NCBI GenBank assembly: GCA_036186865.1
Contig: AP025042.1
Location: 11,192,347-11,256,346 of the forward strand
Source of the DNA: Eustoma russellianum
Lineage: Eukaryota > Streptophyta > Magnoliopsida > Gentianales > Gentianaceae
Length of the DNA: 64,000 nt
Direction: 5' to 3'
The translations under genes and the position numbers were made by a program. Within the stretch, counting starts at the first letter, position 1, and each line of letters starts with the position of its first letter. Shown in pieces: positions 11,201 through 21,553 of the stretch. The notes beneath the pieces were generated by a model, which made no database searches, was not told the origin of the DNA, and saw nothing but the letters and a program-made list of their open reading frames with translations.

Positions 11201-12683
11201 AAGAGGAAGGCTCAAACAAAATCTTGGTGATCAATGGCTAGGAAGGAGTTAAACTCTTGCCTACAACCGTTAAGGATCCAAATGTTAGAGGAGACTATCC
11301 ATACGAGGCGTGACAACCACGCATCATTGAAGTATTGGATACAGAGCTTAGGGAATTGGACCCATACAGGGACAACATCAAGTTTCAAACGCTATATTGG
11401 CTTGTTTGGAACCTAGGGAGAAAGAAAAAGAATCCTATTTCCAAAGGGCATAGGAGAAAGCTCTACGATACTTCCCTTTGAATCCTCAGACCGGAAGCAA
11501 AATATGAAGAGGTCTTCTGTCATCTTTTGAATTTCGAGAAGTCCTTTTGATGTCTAGCGCCTTTCGGAAAAATTCTTACCCATGACTTGTCCGGCAATCG
11601 TGGACTTCCATTTATGTTTATTCACCAGAAAAGTTTAGGGATTGATGGCAAAAAATCATTTTCCTGTATACACATCAGCTTGAACACAGGTAAGTGTCCG
11701 GTGAAGCTTTTCGATAGAAATCAGGCTTGAGTAGAGAAGCCCAAACCGATTTAGCTCGCACCACAGGTTGCATGTAGCAGATCGAAACTAGATCATGTGG
11801 TCCAAGTCATTTTGAAAAGAATTAATCGGGTAAAGTGTTCTCCGAGCATGTGTCATGGCGACCGGAGCGGTTTAAATAGCTGGAGAGGATGCCGAAGGTG
11901 ATATATCAGTTGTATGTGAAGAAGGAAGAAAAGGTTTTGAGGTGAGGTGGGTGGAGATGTGACCATTAGATTCTGAGGATAGAGGAAGAAAGTGGTTGAG
12001 AAGGGAAGGGAAGAGAAAAAACAAAAAGAGATGTTGGTGGTGGGGATGAGATTTGTCCGATGAGGTGTAGAGAGAAGGAGGTGAGAATAATTTTAGAGAG
12101 AGATAAAGTCAATTTCCCTATTACAACGGTAACATTTTCCAACTCCCCATCTCTTGTTATATAGCTTTCATCATTTAGCCGCATCAATCAGCTTTAACTC
12201 CTTCGTGTTTCATCTCTCTCTCTTTTTTAATAAAAAAATAATGTGTTTCATCTCAATGTTACACGTTAAGAAATTTATCTTTTTTTACTTCACGGCACAA
12301 GAATAGAGTAAGACCCAATCAACATTTCTTATCTCAATGGTACATACTCATCTCTTCTTCTTTTTATCATTTTTTATACGTTTTTATTACTCCACAAATG
12401 CAATACGTTGAGTCATGTTCACCGAGTGATACATAAAATAGAGCGAGAGTGCGTGGGAGGCCAAGAGTATTACACATTTTTGCATGTTTTCTTCGATCTG
12501 AGTTAGATGTTTGTTGGTCCAAGAGCCGTAAATCTCTTTACATTATTTAAATCATATCCATTCTTGGAAATGCAAATCCTATAACAAATGTGAAATAAAA
12601 AGATTTGACCACACTATGTTAAACTTTTAAATGCGAATACGTACTTTTCTTTCACAGCTTAAAACTTCATAAGATCTGATAGC
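11201..12683. other. No recognised gene
   Basis: A 60-codon plus-strand ORF at 11234-11416 might be the start of a gypsy gag, because it begins about 30 bp after copy B, but no motif supports it. The rest, including purine-rich DNA at 11900-12080 and AT-rich DNA from 12200, shows no gene, repeat or terminal structure. Confidence 0.4.
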
Positions 12684-13899
12684 TCAACAAAATTAGACAG
12701 ATTTCACACTGCATACAGAAAGATAATGGGACATGACTTCAATACCTACAAGATTTATCTATCTGCAAAATTTTTTCTTTTAGCCCAAATCTAACTCTAC
12801 CACAGAAAATAGCAGGAATTTTGGACTAGAGGGCCCCAGATCCTAATTTGAAGCACTGAACTGTACGTCTTTATAGGATAAAATTTTTCGCAAAGAAGCG
12901 ACACTTTAGGACAAATGTTTGTGGAATGTGAGTATGATGATACATGACCACAAACTGAGTACTATACCTAGCAAGCCAAAATGCAACGAATTCTTCTCAA
13001 GTACTTGAAACACACAAGGATTTTCTTTTTTGAATAACAAGATTATGAAGTTGGACACAATCGTCTGGATTCCCAAGTGCCACAAAATCAACAAAATTAG
13101 ACATATTTCCTACGGTGGTCATGAAAGAAGGTTATGTGACATAGATAAACTTCGACACCTACAAGATGTTCTTAGCTATCTGCAAAATCTTCCTTTAGCT
13201 ACCTGCAAAATCTTCCTTTAGCTCAAATCTAACCCTACCACAGTAAATAACATGGAATTTGGACTAGAGGGGATGCAGATCTTAGTTTGAATTCCTGAAC
13301 TGCATGTAGCTCTAAGATAAAATTTTTGGACAAAGAAGGCGCCTTTGCAACAATCTTTAGGGCAATGTAAGTATGATGATACATGATCAGAGGCTGAGTT
13401 ATGTTTAAATACTAGAACTAGAACGCCAAAGAGAACCAAAATTTTCTGAAGTAATTGAGCCACAAGAGAATATTATACTTTGGATAACAAGATCACACAA
13501 GTAGGACACAATCGTCAGCATTCTCCAAGTGCCACGACCTCAACAACATTAGACAGATTTCACACTGCATACAAGAAGATTATGTGAGATAGTTAAACTT
13601 CAAGGCCTACAAGATTTTGTTGTTAGCTATGTGCAAATTCTTTTCCAGCCCAGATATAACTCTATAACAGTAAATGCCAGGTACTTTAATTTTAGACAAG
13701 AAGGCAGACTCAAGGACAATCTTTGTGGAAATGTAAATATGATGGTACATGATCAGAGTTAAGTTTGTATACTACCTAGTAAGTCGAAGTGTACCAAACT
13801 TTTCTCAAGTACTTGAGCTACAATCAGAAATTCTCGTTTTAGTAAGAATATTAAAAAGTTAAGACACAATGTCTGGCTTCTCCAATTGCCGCAAAGTCG
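12684..13899. repeat. Three tandem diverged copies of a ~0.36-0.45-kb unit
   Basis: Copies begin with tcaacaaaattagacag-like sequence at 12684, 13088 and 13540. Each runs through a caaatctaactctaccacag-like block, a taaaatttttg block, a gtatgatgatacatga block and an aagtacttgag block, and ends with caagtgccacaa-like sequence. Copy lengths are about 404, 452 and 360 bp. No convincing ORF crosses the copies. Confidence 0.75.
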
Positions 13900-14727
13900 G
13901 AAGAAACCAAAAGTTTGCATAACAGCTGGTTTCTCTGGTGCATACTTCTAATTGATCCATACAATCTAGACAGGAAAAAAAGCACAAGAAACCTTGATAA
14001 AATGAGCTGTGCATTGTGAAAGAAAAGTTCTATTTTTTAAAATATAATCTTCACGGGAAAAAAACTCTGTGACAAGATTATAACTGAAAATGGAGGTTCC
14101 TCAAACAAAATCCATATGGGCACTGATTAGATCCAATGCACCGGCATCAAATAATCATAAGTTGAAGTACTGACTGCTCAAAGTCCAACAAGCATAACAC
14201 ATATACTTCTTGCACCGACGGAAAAGGAAAAAAAAAGGGAAACAACGACATCATGATCAATTTTTATGAGGCACTATTATTAGGAGCCGATTTCATCCAT
14301 AAATCTGCATTAAATAAAAGAAAAATGAAGTGGAATCAAGAATACATGTGGTAACAGGATAATCCAGGGCACGATGTGATCACATACTATAATTGAAGTT
14401 CCCGTCTAAGGTTACAAATTCTCTATCCAAAGAAAGCAAGTTATTCCAACCGCATTACTCAATACAATAATATATTAACCAAACATCCAGAAGCAAAACA
14501 TTACAATGGCAATGCATCGTGCATAATCATACAAAGGAAAGAAAGCCTTTGATCCCTTCCCACTCCAGCATTACACTGCTACATCAACAATTACCACATT
14601 CCTCCATCTCCGATTTCTCCCAAAATCCCCTATTAATACAACACCGGAAAACACAACGTAAGGTCCTGAGAAAGAAAAGGCATCAAAGTACAAAAGGGAA
14701 TTTTAGTACCAAAAAGAGGACGAAAGA
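13900..14727. other. Intergenic, including probable 3' UTR of the OEP7-like gene
   Basis: No coding motif. The part directly left of 14728 is downstream of the minus-strand stop codon and probably forms its 3' untranslated region. A plus-strand ORF over 14519-14839 is a shadow of the real gene. Confidence 0.4.
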
Positions 14728-14967
14728 TCATTCCTTGACGGGCTTGGCAGGAGCAACAGATGATAAATCAGATGGGTTTTCTTCAGATATGAGTGGGGCG
14801 CGAATTGAAGAAGAATTATCGGCATCATCGGGATCATAATCAGGATTGAGGTTGCGGTCGATTGCTTCACGACCCTTCTCAAGACAAGGCTTGCAGGCCA
14901 TTTCTATAGTGATCCAACCCAATCCTATTCCTGCTATTGCTATTAATGCCGCTGTTAAAGCCCCCAT
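14728..14967 (-). CDS. OEP7-like chloroplast outer-envelope membrane protein
   Basis: This 79-residue protein starts MGALTAALIAIAGIGLGW, a single hydrophobic segment (about residues 3-21) at the extreme N-terminus. It is followed by IEMACKPCLEKGREAIDR with its positive flank and the acidic block NPDYDPDDAD. This layout is that of the small plastid outer-envelope proteins OEP7/OEP6.7: uncleaved N-terminal signal anchor, basic flank as the plastid-targeting cue, short hydrophilic tail. Family members are of similar length. The frame is intact from ATG to TGA and no intron is needed. It stands alone, about 6.6 kb from the JAZ gene. The molecular role of the family is unclear; members serve as models for signal-anchored insertion into the outer envelope. 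OEP7 itself is my best family match, from memory of the motif pattern. Confidence 0.75.
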   Translation of the reverse strand: MGALTAALIAIAGIGLGWITIEMACKPCLEKGREAIDRNLNPDYDPDDADNSSSIRAPLISEENPSDLSSVAPAKPVKE

Positions 14968-15039
14968 CTCACCTCTTTCCCCTCAGAATCTCGTCTTGAT
15001 CCCGGGATTTGCCACCGTCTTCAAGAACAGGACATAAAC

Positions 15040-17259
15040 CACATGTTTTATGACTACATAGTTGTTATTATTGTTATTATAATATTTTTAATGCCACTAC
15101 GTAGTTATATTTAGTAGTAATTGGCACTGATAAATTGGATAAAAAGATAGATCGTTGATATTTTTATTTATTTTAATATGTATATTATGTGATATAAATA
15201 TAATATTAAAATCACTGAATCATCTGAGAATTTTATTGACTTGCAATTTTTTTGTTCAATAATGACCATGAACAACCAATCAAACGATATGCGTCATCAA
15301 AAAAGGAAAAAGAGCATACCATATGCTAGAAAACTTGGTTTAATCTTTGTTAAGTTTAAAAGACGATTAGTCAAAAAAAATATTTTACAGTTGTAATTTA
15401 ACTCATATTTGGATTCATTTGCTTTAACTTATCTTACTAAATATATTTATACAATAAATTATCATTATAAATTTTATAAAATATTTAATATGATACCTTT
15501 ATAGAAATATTATGTTTTTTTTATATAGTATCATTAATTTTATGTAAAAGTTATCTTTTCAGGATGAAAAAAGTAAAAGATTTAAGGAAGTGAATGAAAA
15601 CTTTGTGGGAACTTTACATAATAAAAAATCATAATTTTGCGCCAAATAGTAAAACTCAATAAAAATTAAAGAATGAAACACCTTCGTTATAGGCCAATTT
15701 GTAATGTTACAAGTCGATAAAAATAATAACAATAATGTACAATTAAGTCAAAATATGACAATATTTTTGAAATGAAGTAATGAATATGATGCTTGGAAGT
15801 AAGAACCTTGTGATAACTCAAGCATACTAATATTCCAATTTGTAGGTTTATGGAGAAAAATGTATTCATACAACTTAAGTATTAGGTTTTCTAAATAGAA
15901 AAATAGAAGAAAAGACATAATATAAGAAAATGTTACTCAATCGATACACATAAAAAGTTTTCTTTCTATTCTTAGCTGTTTATATTTTGTTTTGTTCAAT
16001 ATCTTCGGAAAGTATTGTAATGTAAGGTATAACATTAAAAGATATCATGGCGTAAATTTCAGATCTGAAAAAACTAAAGATTTCCAAATATCTAAGTTTA
16101 AAAAGGGCGATTTCATGTATGACTTGTTATGTATAGTTCTGAACGATTATAAAAAATGATTTTATTGAATGACAAAATGAAAAAAAAAAGTTAAAAAGCT
16201 ACTTATGTTTAAAATAAAAAAATATTTAAATAAATAAAGAAGTAACATTGATCTTTCAAATTGAAACACATCGATCGATCGATGTGTAAACCGGTCTCTC
16301 AAAAAATAAATAAATTGATTAATGTGTGAAGAGATCAAAACTGAAAATCTAATGTAAAACATCGATCTCTTCTAAAACACATAAATCGATTGAAGTACAT
16401 ATCATATCCACATAGAACAATCGATGTTAGACTGGTTTAAAACTGAAAGCATACTGTAAGACATCAATATCTCAATCTAAGCAACATGGATCAATCAATA
16501 TATACATCAGTCTCTAAATTTGAGACGAAGATCGATTGATGTTAGTCTAATTTGAAATAATTTCCTTAATATGTGATAAGTATGTACACATTTTTGTCAC
16601 ACAGATAATTTCTTTTATATATGATAAGTTTTTGTAACATTTGATATTTGTTCACAATAATTCATTTTCAAACTTGATATATTGTTGTATCAATAACTTG
16701 TCATGGAAGTTTTGTCAGCTTAACACAAGAGCAAAGGTGTACTCTTGAATTTTTATAGGGCTATCTTTCATGAAGGATATATAATGCTAAAAGGACATAA
16801 AGATGGTGTATCATTACAAGGTTATTTGACATGATTGGGTTTTTAAGGGCATTTTGGTCATTTACACAAGCTTATTTTTTTTTGTGTAATGCTAAAATTT
16901 TTACTATATGATCTTCTTATATATGGTATTCATGGTCCATCAACCATATTATGTACGGACTTTGGGTTTTTTTTTTTGGAATTTTCATTTATAAAAATGT
17001 GACATTTATTTTGTCATACTATATGGTCTTCATTGTATTCATGTATACATTATTCTTGGCTTCTCTACTATTATGTTTGACAGAATATTGGTCATATTTT
17101 TGACAAAAAGGCGGCAACATTTGAAGGAGAGAAAGTAGACATTTGTTTAAATCAAATAGTGATATTTACTATGCAATCTATTCTTACTACTATTTTTTCA
17201 TTCTTATGCATAAAATCTGATTTCCCACTTATTTTCAAACATTCAAAAATGTTCATATA
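15040..17259. other. AT-rich intergenic DNA
   Basis: No gene was seen. Base composition is very AT-rich from 15060 to 16250. The stretch 16255-16550 has several degenerate copies of a palindromic ATCGAT-type motif (for example cacatcgatcgatcgatgtg at 16267). The part 16690-17240 holds no motif. Confidence 0.5.
16255..16550. repeat. Cluster of degenerate atcgat/atcgattga motifs
   Basis: The motif (c)atcgat, often as catcgat-cgatg or atcgattgatg, recurs around 16267, 16361, 16386, 16419, 16470 and 16530, separated by aaactgaaa/ctggtttaaaactg-like spacers. The spacing of about 50-60 bp suggests an old tandem repeat. Confidence 0.4.
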
Positions 17260-18720
17260 TGTATGTGTGAGGTGGACAAATCGAGTTTGACATATGCCCA
17301 AGACTACACTACGTTAACCAACCGAAACGCGTCAAACCGACTTGGTGGCGAAAATCTGCCAACTTGGCATCAAAGTGGCAATATAGACGGTTTTGAGGCT
17401 AAAATAGAGCTGAAATGGCCAGCTCATATCCTAACCAGGTGGTTATGAAGTTAGAGAAGAACGGAGGATACAGTAGAGAAATAAGTTGGAAGATTTATCA
17501 CTTGAAGGCTCTATTTTCCATGTCAATTTTGCTGAACTTTTCGGCCATATCAAGGTAGAATGAGGGTTCTAATTGAAGGCCTTGAAGGTGCCAACAAGTG
17601 CAAAGTGGTGACGTATTTATCCAATCAAATGAAGACAAGTAAGATTGGGCGGCATTAAAGGTGGCATGTGTGCATCCCAATCACCCTAAGGGGTTGCTCA
17701 CACCTACAAATAGGAGTGTAATTGAAGAATGAAGATGCCAATTGAACTCTCTTCTTCCTCATTTCTTCTTCCTTCTTCTTCTTTCTTTCTTCTTATTCTC
17801 TTCTTCTTGCTTGCTCTCTTCTTCTCTTCTTTCTTATTCTGTTCTCTTCTTCTTTCTTCTTCTTCTTCTTCTTCTTCTTCTTTTCTCTTCTTCTTCTTCA
17901 TTTTATTCTTCATCCTTGTAGCTGAGTTGTATTGTTTCGAGTTGTTCTTCATTTTGTTTCGAGTGTTTGATTGATTGTTATTGTTAAGGTGTTGTGTTTA
18001 AGTCTTGATTGGGATTGATGTATAACGCAAGAATCAGGTACTTTGTAAAGTAAAAGGTGACTCTTTTAAAGTGAAAATCCAATGAAAGACGTTTATTGGG
18101 ACTGGAACAGGTCACATTGACCGAAAGATAAAATCTTCGGTGTTTTTATCTTCTTCTTTACTTTTCTGTTTTTGACAGTTTTGGTACTTAAGTTTTCACG
18201 TCAGTTTGAACTAGTAAAACGTCTTTAAAATCATTGAGTTCTAGAGACAATACACTTCAGGCTGTTAGCTTTAATTTGCAACAAAAATCATCAAATTTGA
18301 ATAAAGCAAAGTTAGGTATTTCGTTTTTGAAAAATTATTGCTCCATTCTGCTTACAAATTGACTAGTTTTTAAAAACATGTATTTCTAACTTAATATAGC
18401 TTCTGGTCAAGGACTTTTGGAAACACTAACTAGACATTCTAAGGTTTATTTTGACATAAAAATCAATCTTTTTTAGTGAGTACATAAAAACTTAGAATCT
18501 TTCAGATTTTACTAACTTTCTGTTAATTATGTTCAGTCTGAGCACTTGAAAATTTATACTTGTTTGAGGTGCAAAACATTTTTATTTTTTGCTCATTCTT
18601 GCACATATTGTGTTTAACATGTTGAATTTTATTCCTGAAAGCTACATAATTTTTGGAGTTGTATACTGACAGTCACACATTTTTCAAAAAAGGATACTAA
18701 TTCTAAAAAATTCATTTTTA
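17260..18720 (+). repeat. Degenerate solo-LTR-like stretch of a SIRE-type copia
   Basis: The sequence has a TATA-like box (cctacaaataggagtg near 17703), then a long (CTT)n pyrimidine tract, then short blocks (ataaaatcttcggtgtttttatcttc near 18130) that resemble the corresponding part of the SIRE-like LTRs at 34074 and 37955, which read ccagtataaaattcttggtgttc. No internal coding region is next to it, so it may be a solo or truncated LTR. Ends are not defined. Confidence 0.35.
17745..17905 (+). repeat. (CTT)n-type pyrimidine microsatellite
   Basis: About 160 bp of almost pure C/T dominated by ctt triplets, with the longest clean run near 17850-17885. It produces long spurious ORFs of poly-Glu/Arg and poly-Ser/Phe in the two directions. 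Confidence 0.85.
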
Positions 18721-18804
18721 AAGGCGTGCACACGAATGCATATGTCTCTGTGTGTACATAATACTAAAACCCAACTCTCTTGAGAGGTGTTTAACATATA
18801 GATG

Positions 18805-18806
<2 letters not shown>

Positions 18807-18864
<58 letters not shown>

Positions 18865-18870
18865 CGCGTT

Positions 18871-18920
<50 letters not shown>

Positions 18921-18922
18921 TA
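18807..18922. repeat. (TA)n-(CA)n-(TA)n compound microsatellite
   Basis: About 48 bp of alternating TA, then cacacacacgcgcgtt and a second (CA)n run, then a second TA block ending near 18922. It borders the 3' tail of the RTE LINE. Confidence 0.95.
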
Positions 18923-18944
18923 CACTGAAAGCTTTTTATTTCAT

Positions 18945-19172
18945 TATTATCATCATCATCCGTACCCAGTATATTCCAACGACAGCAGACGCTATCGTTA
19001 GGGTCTGGGAAGGGTAATTGGTAGGTAGACAATACCTCTGTCCCAAGGGCTAGAGAGTCTGCTTCCAGTGAGACCCCGGCTCTATATGTACATGCATAAA
19101 TGACATAATAATAGAGATATAATGTGCTAGTGTGTTAGTGAAGAAATTCAGGAAATACAAAGAATAGGGTTT
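18945..19172. repeat. Left arm of inverted repeat (Au-SINE/RTE 3'-tail-like)
   Basis: Plus-strand sequence: catcatcatccgtacccag, then agggtctgggaaggg, then ccccggctctatatgtacat and gtgtgttagtgaagaa. The reverse complement of 20745-20920 matches it in the same order, with an internal gap of about 40 bp. The block between gggtctggg and ccccggctc is the sequence known from plant Au SINEs. Confidence 0.7.
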
Positions 19173-19325
19173 CGATATTAAAATAAACATAACGTGTATA
19201 TGTACATGTAATGCAAAACAACGGTAAAACATAAATAAACAAGTGCAAAAGTCAACCTAAAGCATAGATAGTGTCTACATCTATCTATGGCCCTAAATAC
19301 ACTCTAAGGAGTCCATATATACGAC

Positions 19326-19574
19326 CTATATCTCGTTAGCCTTAATCTTATGTCTCCATAGACTCCTATCCTGGAGCATGTCCTCAGAGAGATGCAAATC
19401 TAGTAGGTCATGCGTAATCTGTTCATACCAAGTCTGTTTGAGTCTGCCTTTACTTCTGTTTCCCTCTACAATGAGGCTTTCAATTGCTCTGACCGACGCT
19501 GTTGTCTGGCTCCGCTTGACATGCCCAAACCATCTCATTCTTCCCTCCCTTATCTTATATGCTATACTAGCCAC
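19326..19574 (-). pseudogene. RTE C-terminal domain
   Basis: The ORF reads RMRWFGHVKRSQ followed by a Gly-Arg-Leu-Lys stretch and a W-x-x-Q/E-x-x-x-D-L-L pattern, the conserved C-terminus of plant and animal RTE ORF2 proteins (family 'LRWFGHV-R'). It lies about 120 bp after the RT ORF in another frame. Confidence 0.8.
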
Positions 19575-19692
19575 GCCTAACTTCTCGAAACACCTCGTTT
19601 CTGATCCGATCTAGCCTTGTATGTCCGCATATCCACCTCAACATCCTCATCCCTGCCACTTTCATCTTCTGCAATTGTGACTACTTGATGGC

Positions 19693-20765
19693 TCAATAGT
19701 TTGTCCCATATAGCATTGCTGATCGCACTGCCACCCTATAAAATTTTTCCTTTAATTTATTTGGGAAATTCTTGTCACACAGCACCCCTAAGGCCGCCCT
19801 CCATCTACACCAGTCTGCTTGAACTCGATGTCTTACATCACTATCTATGTCCCTATTCTGCTGCACAAATGATCCTAGGTACTTGAACTTACTTACATAT
19901 GATACCACTTGACCATCGATGGTGGACTGACTATTCTCCCTGTCGGCTACACCGCTGAAGTCGCAGTGCAGATACCCAGTCTTAGAACGGGTAATTCTTA
20001 AGCCTTTTCTCTCTAAAACACTTCTCCACTGCTCTTGTCTCATACTCAGGGTATGTCTACTCTCTGCGACTAATACAATATCGTCAGCAAAAAGCATACA
20101 CCACGGAACTGCCTCCTGTATTTGACAACTCATCAAGGACAACTGCAAAAAGAAATGGGATCAACACAGACCCTTGATGGAGGCCTACCTCCACCGGAAA
20201 GAAGTCCGTATTCTCCACAGGCGTACGAACGGTTGTTTTTGTCCTAGCATACATATCTCTAATTATGTCTATATACTTCACAGGGATCCCTCTTGCATGC
20301 AGGCTATCCCAGATCAGGCTACGTGGTACACTATCATACGCTTTTTCAAGATCGATGGAAACCATATGTAAATCGCGTTTCTTCTCCCTATACTTCTCCA
20401 TTAATCTCCTGAGAATGTGTATTGCTTCTGTAGTTGACATTCCTGACATAAAACCAAACTGGTTCACCGCAACCTGAGTTTCTCTCCTAATTCTAGTGTC
20501 AATTACTATCTCCCATAACTTCATGGCATGACTTAGCAACGTAATCCCTCTATAGTTCCCACAACAATGTGCTTCTCCTTTGTTCTTATATAGGGGGACC
20601 ACGATACTCTTTCTCCACTCTTCTGGCATCTTTCCTGTTTTGTAAATACGATTGAACAAAGTAGTTAGCCATTAAACCCATTCCTCTTCCAAAAACTTCC
20701 ACGCCTCTATGGGTATGTTATCTAGGCCAACTGTTTTAGCTCTTCCTATCTTTTTATTTGTATTT
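19693..20765 (-). pseudogene. RTE reverse transcriptase
   Basis: Order on the minus strand: GRAKTVGLDNIPIEAWKFL (family K-AVGPD-IPIE-W) near 20740; then KMPEEWRKSIVVPLYKNKG and NYRGITLLSHAMKLWE; MVSIDLEKAYDSVPR with the first catalytic Asp; GLHQGSVLIPFLFAV; and LFADDIVLVAES (FADD) near 20090. KFKYLGS and the SKTGYLHC block follow. The frame changes between the GLHQGS block and the FADD block (about 20148-20084), and a stop lies near 20670. It copies element RNA into DNA at a nicked target; this copy is defective. Confidence 0.85.
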
Positions 20766-20918
20766 ACTAAATATCCTCACTAACACACTAGTACAACATA
20801 TTCTTATTATTGTGTCATTTATGCAGGCACATATAGAGCCGGGAGTTTGTCTGTCACTCACGCTTTCTAGACCTTAGCAATAGCTTTTATTGTCATTGGG
20901 ATATAATGTGTTTGATTG

Positions 20919-20920
<2 letters not shown>
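20745..20920. repeat. Right arm of inverted repeat (opposite orientation)
   Basis: Its reverse complement contains tatatcccaatgacaataaa, aaggtctagaaagcg, cccggctctatatgtgcctg, cataaatgacacaataa and tagtgtgttagtgagg, each of which matches the left arm. It directly abuts a (TA)n tract on its outer side, as the left arm does. Confidence 0.7.

Positions 20921-20974
<54 letters not shown>
20920..20974. repeat. (TA)n microsatellite
   Basis: About 54 bp of alternating TA next to the right arm of the inverted repeat. Confidence 0.95.
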
Positions 20975-20977
<3 letters not shown>

Positions 20978-21051
20978 AGGTACATGTATATACGTAGCCG
21001 GAGGTGAGTAAAGGAGGGAATGAAGGAAAGGGGGCGTGCACCTAACTAAAT

Positions 21052-21414
21052 CACGTGCAGACAATGCGGAATGCCAGCCATTACAGGCGGCTTGTGGTTT
21101 CCAGCTTTCCATTTTTAAGTCGGCGGTTTTCCCTCTTCTCTTTCACTCAGGGTCAAAATATTCCATACTAATAATAATAATAACAATCCATTTTACACGT
21201 GCTTTGATTTCAATTTGCACGCTAAACCCGTGGTGGATTCATAAGTACAATTACGCCTTTTCCTTTTTCTTTTTAGGGGGTGGGGGGTTTAGAATTCTCC
21301 AACGTGCTTTAGGCTTTAGCTACTTTCCAAACAAAATGTCTGCGTTTTTTCTGCCTCGTGTAAGTAAAACCTCATCCCCATCAAATTGTGTTGTCAATTT
21401 GTCATAATATAAAG
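21052..21414 (+). promoter_or_regulatory. Promoter region of the JAZ-like gene (G-boxes and TATA)
   Basis: Two perfect CACGTG G-boxes lie at 21052-21057 and 21196-21201, and an AACGTG variant at 21301-21306. A TATA box (tataaag) lies at 21408-21414, about 140 bp before the ATG. MYC2-type bHLH factors bind CACGTG and AACGTG and drive JAZ genes after jasmonate, so feedback regulation by the JAZ-MYC loop is likely. The assignment is by inspection only. Confidence 0.6.
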
Positions 21415-21553
21415 GGCTACTTTCCGTTTCCTAAAATTTTCAACTTCATCTTATTCTTACATTTGCTTCATCATTGTTTAAAAAAAAAATCCAAAATAGC
21501 TTCTAGTTTTTTCCTTGCTTCTTGAATTCTTGTTCTGTAAAAATACTGAGAAA

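Larger units (their letters stand above)
18944..20765 (-). mobile_element. RTE-clade LINE, 5'-truncated, with Au-SINE-like 3' tail
   Basis: On the minus strand, RT coding (20765-19693) is followed by a C-terminal region (19574-19326) and a 3' UTR that ends in an ATG-triplet tail at 18960-18944. The RT sequence belongs to the RTE clade as found in plants, not to the L1 elements seen elsewhere in the window. The N-terminal endonuclease is missing. Its 3' end resembles the 3' half of plant Au SINEs. Confidence 0.8.

Noticed and set aside
14519..14839. 106-codon plus-strand ORF as a gene
   Set aside because: It overlaps the OEP7-like gene on the other strand, has low-complexity composition and no motif.
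17704..17974. 81-82-codon ORFs rich in Glu/Arg or Ser/Phe
   Set aside because: They are translations of the (CTT)n pyrimidine tract.
18718..19032. ORFs of about 70-104 codons over the TA/CA microsatellite
   Set aside because: They consist of Tyr-Ile and Cys-Val dipeptide runs produced by the simple repeat, and the rest is antisense to the RTE tail.
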